Assembly (NCBI RefSeq): GCF_040183065.1
Contig: NC_091119.1
Span: 63,660,392-63,724,391, forward strand
Direction: 5' to 3'
Source of the DNA: Periplaneta americana
Lineage: Eukaryota > Arthropoda > Insecta > Blattodea > Blattidae
Length of the DNA stretch: 64,000 nucleotides
The translations under genes were made by a program, and so were the position numbers. The notes beneath the pieces were generated by a model. That model did no database searches, was not told the DNA's origin, and saw only the letters and a list, made by a program, of their open reading frames with translations. How positions within the stretch are numbered: the stretch's first letter is position 1; each line of letters opens with the position of its first letter. Shown here piece after piece: positions 10,291 through 22,900 of the stretch.

Positions 10291-11871
10291 GACTGGAGGT
10301 AAAGTATAGAGCGGCCGTACAGTCGACGGTATAATTGAAGACGAAATTGAAAGACTCGTAACAGTGGATTCTGATTAGAATACACACGATGCTTCATCTG
10401 ATGAATGTGCGTCTGATTCTGAGTTTTCGGGAGCGCATCCATCGTTACGTTTTCCACTTACGAGATAAGACATACTACGAAAGACCGATAGAAATACTGC
10501 AATACGTAAATAATGCACCCATTTTAGTCTTGTATGTCGACTGAAATATTATATACTTATATCATCTTTAATTGTTTACGTACCGATATCTACTGCTGAC
10601 TTAAATAGGGCTACTGCCAATAACAACGGTAATGATGGTGGTGGTGGTGGTGATGATGATGATAATAATACTAATATTGAAAGCATAACGCAGTTTTCAC
10701 CATCCTTACATTTCTATAATTATGATTATAATACAGGCTGTATCAGACGTTGAAACAGACACGAGCACGTGAAGCGTACTCCGGCTACAAGCCCAATTCC
10801 CATCCACCAGCTGGTCAGTACAAGTTTTATATCAACGCTCGTCTTTCTAAATGAAAGTCACATAAATTTTAGTATGTCAATACTAATGATATACATAATT
10901 ATAACTACTATAGCATTCCTGACCTCTGCAGAATCTACAGGAGAGAGTCACCAAGAATAATTAAAATTGCCAATACAAAACTAAGCGAAATTATTCTTAC
11001 AGTACTGTGTTTCGCAAATTCGGACACTAACCATACTCCACAACAGCTGATAATGATATTTATCAATTCGGCGATTCGTTTTTAAACCGATACTCCACAA
11101 CTCTCCCTCAACCCTTGTAGACCGCACCTAAAACTAGGCGAATCTTGCCATATCTCACATCTTACGACCTCACCGTGCCAGATATTAATAATTTTAAATG
11201 CAGTATACATGCTAATAAAATTTATTATTTGTAATAGCTACACAGATGATTTATATACGTACTAAATTTTAATAATTCGGATATTGAAAACGCTGAAGAT
11301 TTAACAAATCGTTACATCCTTCTTCTTCTTCTTCTTCTTTGGTTTGTTTAACGACGCTCCTGTCGCATTTTGTGACCCGTTAATCCAACGAAAGGGAAAT
11401 GAAACAAAACTGTACTGCCCAAGTACCAACTTTACAGTAACACTTTGTTATGGACATTGCAAGAAATTTAGCACAATGTATAATGCTTAATTTCATATTT
11501 AATGTTATTTCAATGAAGTATGTGCAGAACTAATGCATATTCATGTGAGTGCAAAAACAATTCGATATTATTTTCTGACGTAGGTGGGAATTTCTTTTGT
11601 GTAAGAAAGAAATTTTGTTACAAACTTGAGTCGTCATATGACGATGACGGATGATGATGATTATCACCTTTTTTTTTTTTAGAGAGAACGTCAGTTTTGT
11701 GTGTTTGGAAGGTTACAAGTGAAAATGACATTGAAGGTTTTAAGGAAATACAATGTAGCGTATAGCTCGACTTTGACCTACAGATAACTTTTAAAAACAT
11801 AGAACAATTGAGCATTGCCAGTCAATTTTAAGAGGATAATACATCACTGGTTACGTCCTTAACCTGTACCA

Positions 11872-11959
11872 ATGCACTGTACTGTGAAATATGTCGTGAT
11901 TTTTTTGTTAGTGTCTTTTGTGGAAGGAAGAGGAGTAAATGGAGGTTTCTCATGTGCAG
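11872..11959 (+). CDS. AOAH: AOAH exon 1 (signal peptide)
   Basis: 29 codons plus 1 base, MHCTVKYVVIFLLVSFVEG..., a hydrophobic signal sequence, ending FSCA with the first saposin cysteine. Donor GTAATT. An in-frame TAA 12 bases upstream supports this ATG. A 5' untranslated leader exon may exist but is not placed. Confidence 0.85.
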
Positions 11960-14900
11960 GTAATTTACCTACATTTGTTATAATTATGATGGTATATAAT
12001 AATTATATATGCAAGACTACAAGACTGACTGACAAGATTACTTTATAGCTTTCCTATATAAAAAAACGTTTAAAATTCAACATAAACGAAACGCTGTAGT
12101 TTCGAGAAATTAATTGTAAAGGGAATTAAGACAGCATTTAAAATAATAGTTATCTTTGTTCAATGTTGACAGTCAACCAGGACCACCTGGTGCAATCCTA
12201 AGCCTATCTTTGATATCTCCCCACACCATGGAACTGACGTCTGATTTATGTTTAGTTATGGTTAGATAGGTTAAATGAAGGGATAGCTAAGTGACACGAG
12301 GCCGAAATATGTGACAAGGTTAGTGGGTTAGTTGAGGGGGATAATAAAAGTGACTTGAGGCCGAGGAATGTGAAACGTTTTCATGTATCTTTTCTCTCCG
12401 TGTGTAGTGTGGGAAGATATCGAAGTTTCACCCAATCCTGCATGTGGGTGAATCTTTCAAATGTAGCAAATTTCCAACGGGCGCGCTTCTGTACAGCAAC
12501 ATTAGGGGATTTCACAGGCTTTCAAGGAACATCTCACGAAGATATGAAGTGGTTATAATTTATTGGCATAAAACGTATAGCAATCGGAGAGAATGGCTGT
12601 GCAATAGGTAATGACAGGAGTGATTGTAATGAAATAGAAGGTACGTATTTACTTAGTTATGTGAGAGATAACAGCTGATATTGATTGCAGTAAATACAAG
12701 GTATAACTCTTTAGTTTTCTAAATGCATGTGGCGGGTTTGGGTACTAATACTGTTGTGACTGCTGCTGAGATACACGAGTGCGGTACAAAAATGCCTGAC
12801 CGCACTGCACCTCTCCCCTTGCGGTCCTAGGCTTCATTCACAACAAAACATCAGCTCTCTAAGCTCAACTACACTTAGAAAACGAATGAGTACGGTAATA
12901 CTTATTTTCTGGCTGTATGAGGATTAATGGCCAGTAATAGTTGCAGTGAAATACAAGCACATATTTACTTGGTTATTGGAGAGGAATAATTGCCAGGAGT
13001 AACTGCAAGGAAGTAGGCTATGAGAGGTGTAATGACAGTCATGAGTGTTTGCAGTGAATACAAGGCACTTATTTACTTAGTTACGGGAGAAGTAATGGCC
13101 AGGAATGATTACAGTGAAGTATGAAGTACAACACATTTATTTGACTGTGCTTGAGATAATAGAAGTTTAATATGTTTAGTGAATTCTCGAAACTTTGGAA
13201 TATACAATATATACTTACTGCTTACAGGATGTACCATCATCTCTGGTATCGCAGATCAGCTAGCACAGATCCACAATGAGACACTGCTGGCTGCTTCATT
13301 GCGGCTCTGCCAAATGATGCCAGCTGTTGCAGAGTCATACTGTATAGAAGCTGTCACCACACTTGAACCTATCATCACTAACCCGTAAGATAATGGACAC
13401 GGCAAATCAATATATTTTTCAGGTTACTCAAAATATGAATTACAAGAGGTGGATAAAAAATTGTATAAATGGGCTTTTAAGTCTTGAATGATTAGAGGAA
13501 TGTGGATGGAACAACATGAGAAAAAAAGCTTAGAATGTAACTTTTCAAATTTTTTCAATGTGATCATCACCATTATATTTGTCCCAATGTTGAAGTAGTA
13601 GTTTCTTCATCTTGTCAGTGAAGAAGTATGTAGTGTGTTCCTTCGCCCAGTTCTTCACTGCGGCCTGAAATTAGTTGTCATAATCACAGTACATTACTTT
13701 GCTTTAAGACCATGCATTAGTGTTGTTAATAGTGAACATCGAATTGAGTCGGATGTGGAGTGTTAGAAATATGTATCTGGGAATCAAAATTTATTCTGCT
13801 TCAGAGTTCCTGTAATGACCTTGTGCTGGAACCTGGTTTGATCATGATGGCCAAGAACACTACAAGCAATTTTTAATGTACGTTGCTGATGAAGAGCTTA
13901 TGAAAGAGAATTGTGCTTTAAGTTGGTCTTGCAAACACCAAAATTAATGCTTTTCTTCCTCTCTTCATCAATGACTTAACAGTAGATCTGTCCATATGAT
14001 CATCACCACAAAAATGTTGTCAATGTATATTTCTCTCTAGGTGACGTGTTTTCAGCTCGAAGGAATTCAGTAATAGTATATTGCTTTAACCTTAGACAGG
14101 TAATGCTCGTAAGATTTACGACGCGGACTTTTATTTTTGTCCATTGTTGGTGATTGTTTCAGTGGTGACTTCCGGTTTTCCGTGTACCTCTTCTTGTGTA
14201 TTGAACTCTCTGACAATGTTCTTTCAGCTGTTAAACAGATAACACGTGTTGTAATTTCAGAGGTTCCATCGTAATTATTACGTTCATTTATTTACCTTTA
14301 GTGAGAGTCTACTCGGGAAAACCAGTACTATAGGGCTATATAATAAGGTAAGATTTGAAAGTAATTGATTAACTAGCGGACTTACTCGTGTTATGTAAGT
14401 CTGTGCGGCTTACAGCTGTTTTGGTGCTTCATCACACCATCCTCAGAGCCTACTCAGCCTGAGCCTGAGTAGGCTCTGAGGATGGTGTGATGAAGCACCG
14501 AAACAGCTGTAAGCCGCACAGACTTACATAATTAACACGAGTAAGTCCGCTAGTTAATCAATTACTTATATTCAAGTGTTAAAAGTAGTGTACGCAACAT
14601 TCAAAATGGAAGGTAAGATTTGCCTTCATTTCGTCCCACAACATAGCGTTGTGGTCTAAGATCTAAGACATCATACCTAGCCGCGTCTGTGGTTCATATT
14701 AGCACACCAGTCTTCCATCCAGGAGATTCGGGTTTGATCCCCGACCAGATCATAATCGAATTTATGGTGAACAAAGAGGATTCCGATGCTGATAAAGGAA
14801 GAGCTTGAGGTTTGGGGCTACTTATTAGGCTAGTCGTGTGTGGATGGGATATGGCTTCATCAGGGGCTGAAGCAGGATGGCCCACCTGTCAGCCGACGAT

Positions 14901-17900
14901 GACAGAAAGGGTTGGGCTCTGGGCCCCTGGGTTTATCAGGCAACTCGTCCAAGAAACGAAACCTGGCTCTATCAGGGATAGAGGCAGGATGCCCCACCTC
15001 TCAGTGTCGGATTCACAAATGATACCAGTGTCACCTGTCAGACATGAACAATCATCGTATAATATTATATTGAGCGTACAATGGGTAAAAGCATGCCTAA
15101 GTATAAGGACCTGTCCTGGTACAGCCCTCGTAAAGCCAAGCCATCATATTTAGGACTCGCGCTATGGAGTACGCACTGGTTCGACTCCTTATGGGGAAGG
15201 TAATTTCTCACTAAATTTCGGCCAGTGTATAGGACCAGTGTCCATCCAGCATTGAGATAAATTTGGGGAACTGTGATAGGTAAAAAAATGTGGTTGCAAA
15301 AATCAGTTATAACGGCTGGGGGGATTATTATGCTGATCACATGATACCTCCACATGTGACAACGAGTTATGGGCTGGAAAACATATGAAAAAAGAGTATA
15401 TTATGAATTTGAGTTGAATACGTCATAGTTTTACTGAGCCAGCTTCGATTTCACTAATACGAATAAAAGTATTAGCGGTGAATCAAATGTAGAAAAAAAA
15501 CTTAATTATGGACTGTATTAAAGTCGATATTTTAATTGTGTGGCTATAAATGAAGTGAACAAAGCAATATGCTTATGAAAATGAAGTTTACTGTTAATCA
15601 ATATGGCAAGGTTTTTTTTTTATCAGTTTTGTTAATTTGGTTTTGATTTCACTGAAGTGTGTTGAATATAGGTAAAGTAGTTTTCTTAGTAAAGGACACA
15701 ACATTAATAGTTTCGGAAATATTGATCTTCATGGATTTCCCATCACACTATTTTACAATATAATCTGTGTCTCTAGAAAGAGACTGGGCTCAGCAATATT
15801 TTTAATAATACAGAATGTGGTTGCACATACTCTATGCATCACATTCTGTCCTACTTCTATCTTCAGAATTTGAAGTCTCCCATCACCATGTCCAAGTTGA
15901 AATCCGAATCATCACTGACATTATGTTTGATTACCATTCTCTCAAAGCACTACCATCAACAGCATTTGATATGCACTATTTCTTTGAAATACAACTTGCC
16001 ACCGACTATAACATGCACCTCAGTTTTGAAGGTGGAGATTTTAACAAAATGGGTACATATTATAATCGAGTAAATACGATACTCTTTATGCTTCTTGCAA
16101 GAGTTCCTATACATTTATATAATGTTATGTATATGAGATGCTACAATTTTTTTTTGTTCGGATAAAGTAATTTTTGTCGAATAGTAAAATGGAACATTTT
16201 ACATAATAAATTATCATTAATATATTTCAAACCTTGAAAATAATTTCAGAAACTCTTTAACAAAATGAACTTCATTTTTCTGCATTTGAAATTTTTGAGA
16301 ACAAAGGAGCAACTGTTCACAAAATTACAATAAAAGCAAATATTATTATTTCTTAATAATTCGAATTAGAGTTTTAAAACCTTCATTAGTACAAAAATCA
16401 ACTCGCACTCGTCTTTATCAAATAATAGCTCGACCAGTCTTACGTTATGGGAGTGAAGCGTGGACTATAAGGACAAAAGATGAAAACATACTAACAGCTT
16501 GCGAGATGAGATTCATGCACCGAACAGCTGGCTACACTAGATGGGATTGAAAGAAAAATGAAGATATCCTTCAAGAACTTAATGTGTCATCAATACTGGA
16601 CTATATCTCCAGATATCAGTTAAACTGGAAGGAACACGTCTCAAGAATGGTTTCATCCAGGATCCCTAAGGCAATAATAAAGTATCGTTCAAATGGGGAA
16701 TGGTCACTTGGTCGACCTATGAAAAGATTGCAAGAAAATCGCTTTTTCAGGCCGTAACAGTTCTTTTAGGACTAGTACTCGACAGGATGATGATGATAAT
16801 AATTCGAAATAAATATGGTGTTCCTGTGTTTAATGTTAGGCCTATATTTAAATAGTGTGACAGAAAGAGAATCTTCATAAATTATTTGAAAATTTTAGTG
16901 AGTGTTAGCTTCTGATTAAGGAAAACAGTTTAAACACAGGCAACTAGACTTATCAAAATATAAAGCTATTTGAAAATTGAAGCTAATCCACAGATTATTA
17001 TTTAATGACTTTATACTTCAGACTTGCTGTTGGTTCTGAGTTCACGTAATCATGAAAAGTTGTTGTTATTATCTAATGCTGGGCTTTGGCAACGAAGCCA
17101 TTAGTGCTCTTGCTCTCCAATATTTCTCTGTGGTGGATCCATCAGGTAGAACTTCACAGGTTTGTAGATGATCTTCAGTCATTTCTTCTTTGTTGCATAG
17201 AGGACAATTTGGATTCGTGTAAATTCCTATTTTAATCATGAAAAGTTACATTGCCTATTATAAACACAATATGTATAGCCTACTGTATATACACTGCGTA
17301 AGACATTAAATATTATAGAACCACAAGCTGTGTTATGTATATTCACAGCCATGTTAAATTAACATATATTTCAAAATGCTACGTATAATAAGACTTTTAT
17401 ATAGTACTGAAAAGCTTTATTGTTAAAAGAGTGAACAACAGCTGATTTTACAATTGAATCAATATTCACGAAAACTAATTACCAATAATGAATCACATTT
17501 TATAACAAAGAAAAAGTTACACAAAGAATTTATTTGTATATAACTGAATTACACAAATCAATCACAAATAAACGTTCGGACATATCCTTCAATACTTCAA
17601 GTTCACCTATTTATATGACACATTTTATCACCACTAAGAGGAGTGAAAGATTTCTGGTCATGTTGCATGTTTTCTCGGTTCTTCACATTACGCACTCTTT
17701 GGTTTTGTGTGTCCATACTGGTAGAAGGTAAAATTATCCTCTGGTCTGTGTCAGCAGCACTCACTTTACTTAGCAATTCTGTAATATCATGAATTGGTGT
17801 TTGGCAAAAATTAAGTTGGAATTTCTGAGACAACTTTGCTGGTTTGCTGCAGCTCAAATCTTCTGTAACTCTAGAAGATACCAATTCAGCAGTAGAATTT

Positions 17901-19892
17901 ATATCTGGAGTAGGTTTTGTGGCGGGTTTATGTTTTTTCTTAGCTGGAGAAATAGTGTTCTCTAAAACTATACTCCTTTTACTTGTTTCTGTTGTTCCAT
18001 TATTTTGTTGTTGGTAGTCACTGGTAGCACAGATCATTGTAGACCATATGGGTGGCAGCTGTCCTATGCTTTTCAAATCATTTGTTGATAAATGGAAAAG
18101 TTTGCGTAACCTTTGGTCTTTAAGAAGTGTGGTTCTGCTTTATTCACTTTTAATCCAGAAAAGTTTGGTCGTGATATTGTGATGGGCACTAATTTGTAAG
18201 GAATGCGTGGATGCGAATGTAATGAAGCATCTATTTCAGTAGCAGGTTTATGATAGGATACAGGATTGAACTGAAGTCCCATGACTTCTCTCAGTTGCTC
18301 TATATCACTACGGGAACCAGATCCTCTAAGGTCACCGTCACCATTTATTTCTATTCCATCAGCAATACTGTTGTAAATACTATTTTTTTTACGTCTGTTG
18401 TAAAAGATCTTAGTCCTGTTTTTCGATGAACGTCTTTCAGTCTGAGTGCAGCAGGAACTGGAAGGCATTGCTGCTGAGGCTGTGATGTTATTCCTATTAT
18501 GAAGACCTCGTGAAGCAAGTCTGGGGTCTCTGGCTTGCATTATTGGTACTTGTATCTTGGCATCAACATGTTCTGCTAATTGTGAAGTCAATGCAGAACT
18601 TCCTTTCAAGACAAGTAATATTCCTTGTCTGGGGTTTAATGCTAGACAAAATTCTGTTTACAGACACACTGATTTCTTTATGTGAAAGTTCCTTAGATGA
18701 ATGTAATGATGATGTTTGACTGGAAGAGTTCTTGAGAACATTTACCAAACTTGCATCCTGTTCATCACTCGAATACCAATACCCATCTTTAGTAGTTTTA
18801 TTTTCCTCTGTATCATTGATCCTATTTAATTCAATCTCCTTCTGATGTGTCGGAATATTTGAGCTTGTTGCTTCTTTCTGTTTTTGTTGAATCCTTATGG
18901 AAAGTTCTCTTTGCTTCTTAGGCAGCTTCAGGGTTAAAAAGTTATTATATTCTGACCCTCCACTTTTGTAACACCCTTGTGAAGTTATTGTGGGCTGTAC
19001 AGAAGAACATGTAATTTGTTTATTACTTTTCGTCTCTAGTTCTATTTCCCTATTTTCTACATTTTTTCACTTTCATACATTCTAAGTGATGAATCTTCTC
19101 GTTATTAGAGTCTCGAAGATCATTAATGTCCTCTGGCTGAATGATGGCGAAGTTTCCATGTTCATTTTGTGAATCATATTCGGACGAAGAAGGCATTGGT
19201 GTACGAGAACCTCCTCCTTCAGTGACTGGCAAGTCATACTTGTTTGGAGAATGTAAGTCTTTCCTGAACATTGTGTTGTGCATTAAACGTTGTGGAGGAA
19301 TTGGAACTTCTGTTTCAAGGAAACCTTCAAATAATGCAGTGTTACTATAACAACACTTTCGCACTGTTAATAATTTATTATTGTGTGAAGTATACAAACA
19401 TGATTTAGAATACCGGCATCTAGCAATTTCAAATGAAATAAAATAAAATAAAGTGCACAATGTTTATGCCAGGAATTAAGTTTCATGTTTTCAATATATG
19501 TAATGTAATCTAATATACATGGTATCAGAGTTATTTTTCTAATAAAGAATATCGGAACACACCCTTTCCAATTATGTGCCTTTTCTGACAGTCCTACGAA
19601 AATAGTCATAAGATCTTCATTCATCATCTTCCTTTTCTAGGTAATAAATTTGTATTATTATTATAAACTTTTTTATATATTTATTCGTCGAGCAACAAGC
19701 AGTGACCCTTGTACAATGATGTCATAACCCACTATATAGTAACATAATGAGGTTGGCTGTTTAGACTCCTCTTCTTGATGTTCTGGTTGGATGATCGTTC
19801 ACCTCTACTGATGCATGTAGACATGACGCCAGCAGGCAGCTGATAAGCCTTGACCTTTGATGGACTGTTCACGTCACGAGTAATGATAATAC

Positions 19893-19960
<68 letters not shown>

Positions 19961-22900
19961 GATCTAATTTTACTGTAATCAACCAGGAGACAAAGAAACC
20001 AGAATTCTGCATTAAGATCAATGAAGTATGTACACATTGGACCAAATATGTCGTCAACTTTCTTGTAATAGGAAGGCAATTGCAGTTTTTACGACATTCT
20101 AAACATCGTTGATATCAGTTTCTGGATTATATGCGTAGAAAAAACGACTCCGAAAAATAAAAATGTATTGTCGAGATAACTGTTTCTTTTTCAATTACGT
20201 GAGGAATTGATGAAACCTTGTTTTTTCATTTGTTTGTTTTTTTAAGTTTATTGGCCAGAGGCCGTTTACCGAAGTTATCTTTGTTTTCCTGTTTTCTTTA
20301 ATTTGTTTCCTTTTTGCTACTTAAATTAATACAAACACAACACCCATGTCCGAGGCAGGACTCGAACCCACATCCCTTCGGACCAAGCGGTAGAGACAGT
20401 CTGTGCCTCTAGCTCTTGTGCCACCCAGGCTGGCTGGTTGGAACTAAGTTTAAAACTACCAGGGTTGAATTGCTAATTAGAAACGAATATTTAGAAAAAT
20501 TTTAGCACTAAAGAAGAAGAAGAAGAACAGTGTCCAGTACTTGAGAAATGCGAAAAACGTACTATGTGCGCAATATGCTCTGCAAAGGAGAGGGGAATAA
20601 CTCAGTTCTATTGCAAATAATGCAGAAAACCATTTTGTAAAGAACATAGGGCTTTACTGCGTCTTAACTGTAAGGAGGGAAAAATGTGACTTAATTGTTG
20701 GTAGTATTCTCATGTAACATTAAATTGACTGGAAAATAAATGTTCAGTAAACAGAATTTCCTAGTTTTTAGATATGAAAACAGGTAGTAAAAATTACCAC
20801 CTTTCTTAGCATGTAGGCTTTCATGGCGTGTGTCTAATTGAAATGGAGCTTCTGGGCTAACAAGCAAACGTTCTGATGGGGGCAGGTAAGAAAGTTAAAT
20901 TTTTTCTTTCACATGTTAATAATGTCAAAAGAAGTACTTATACAAATTTTGGCCACTCGATCGCAATCACCAGAAAGTGATATTCCCTGGGGCCGTTTAT
21001 AGGAAAAAGCACAATTGCATGGAAATATTTATTGAAACAGATACAGGAATTACTGCGCTATTGTCAACATTTCCCCCACTGGAATTGAGACATGTGTCAT
21101 ACCATGGGATCAATTTTTGTGTTGTAGAAGTCAGCCACCTCAGATCGAAACCAGTGTTTGACTGCGTCTGCACCTCTCTCTGTCGATCCCATGACATGAG
21201 AAAGGTGTCATTTCCGATGGAAAATATGTTGAAAAATAGCTTAACAACTGCTGTGTCTGTTCCAATAAATTTGTCCAACGAAACTGTGTTTTTTTCTGTT
21301 AACGGCCCCTGGAGAACTTATTTTTTTACGGCCCTCGTAATTGTGGTCGAGTGGCCAAAATTTGTATAAGCACTTCTTTTGAGATTATTAACATAGTGGA
21401 AGAAAAAAATTTAACTTTTTTATCTGCCCCCATCAGAACATTTGCTTGTAAGATTCCGTGGTCTACTGGTGTAGATATTCCCAGACGTTTCATCTACTAC
21501 TGTGGCAGACATCTTCAGTGGTGAGGTATCCTAGGTCGAAATCTTCTGCTAGGGGTACCTGTGGCAACTGAATCTGTAATTCATCAGCATTGGACAGAGT
21601 GCAACCTAAATCTCTGTTACGCAGATTTAATTTGACAAATATAAAACTAATTAGTATATCTTTTCTTGCAGGAAGCTTTCTGAAATCTTCACACCTGATG
21701 TGTTCTGCTATGGCATCGACATATGCTACTTGGACCCTGGTCAGAGCTACTGTCACCTCTTCCCCCGACCTCAGATGGGTTTCAGGCAGAGTGTACAGCT
21801 CATCAAGGTTAGGACAACCGTCTGTTTGACTGCTGCCCTGATGATTTGCAATTGTAAGAGTGTAACATTGTTTCACTACCATCTTGCAGGATCTCCTGCC
21901 GCCTGAACCCCAACGCAGTGCAATTAATCGACATCTAGCACACATCAGCTTAGATTTGTGCCGCTTCCCAGGCATTCATGAGCTCTGTGAGATGTTCAAC
22001 AGGAGTTGGTCCCTGATACGACCTGCATTGGATGTTGACGGGGATTGGTTCAGCATTGTCAGAGTATATAGATTGCTTACTTTGGTTTATGTCAGTTAGT
22101 TCATCTTTACTCATGAAGATGTCTCCTTCTCGTCCTTTTTCTCCTCTTCTTTCTTATTTTCTTTTTTTCATTTTTTCGTTTTCTTCGCTTTGCACTACTT
22201 TCTGATAATTTTCTTTTGTTTTTGGGCCTTTCTGTTTACTCGTCCCTTTTCTTTTATTCTCTCTCTCTCTCTCTCTCTGCTGCTACAGTTATCATATTTT
22301 TCCTCCTTTTTCACTCTTGCCGAAATTGACATATTCTTTCTCTTCTATCTTTTTCTTTTTTATCGTCGTCGTCTTCCTCCTCCTTCTCTTTGGTAATCCT
22401 CGATAAACTCCGAGGGTTGATAGCTGTAACAATAAGGAACCCTTTTTATTAAACAACCTATATATTTTGACGCATCGTTTCGAAGTTACCATTGAAAATG
22501 TTTTTGCACGGTGGCATACATCAATGTATGCGAATGCGTGCACCCCTGTTTGTTTGTTGAGATGTTTGTAAGAGACGTGAAGGGTTGTTGTTTGTTTACG
22601 TTTAATGTTCAATACCTTTTCCTTTCATTAATTGAGAATGGATGTCTTACAAGGTCTTCCACCAATGCGCCAGGGACGAAGAGACCCATTGTCCCTAAGG
22701 CATTGATAAAGTCGAGCAAACATTGTGTGGTGAAGGTGATTTCTGTTTTCAAACTGTTGTTGGTACATGTGGAGAGCTCTTCTTCGTTTCCACGAGTCTC
22801 CCCATAACACATTACCATGTCAGTTAACTCAGTAAAAGTGTAGACATCCATTCTCAATTGATGATTAGTAGGGACCAGATTTTTATGTAATATCAAGGTG

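Larger units (their letters stand above)
8160..11871. promoter_or_regulatory. Divergent intergenic region between NPEPL1-like and AOAH start codons
   Basis: The two genes start 3.7 kb apart on opposite strands, so their promoters and any 5' untranslated exons must lie here (or AOAH's farther left). I cannot name a TATA box or initiator with confidence. Known contents are a foldback at 8778-8987, a SINE-like composite at 9235-9690, a SINE shard near 10215-10290, GAT/GGT-type short repeats at 10635-10672 and a CTT run near 11320. Confidence 0.35.

Noticed and set aside
15815..16165. 116-codon plus-strand frame as a possible AOAH exon
   Set aside because: It does not resemble AOAH, and exons 2 and 3 join in phase without it.
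20977..21369. 130-codon frame as a host gene
   Set aside because: It begins and ends within the inverted arms of the Harbinger-like MITE.
22044..22063. Alternative AOAH exon 4 donor after ATT (GTCAGA)
   Set aside because: It stays in frame but drops two residues that align with the mammalian protein; AGA|GTATAT fits the length.
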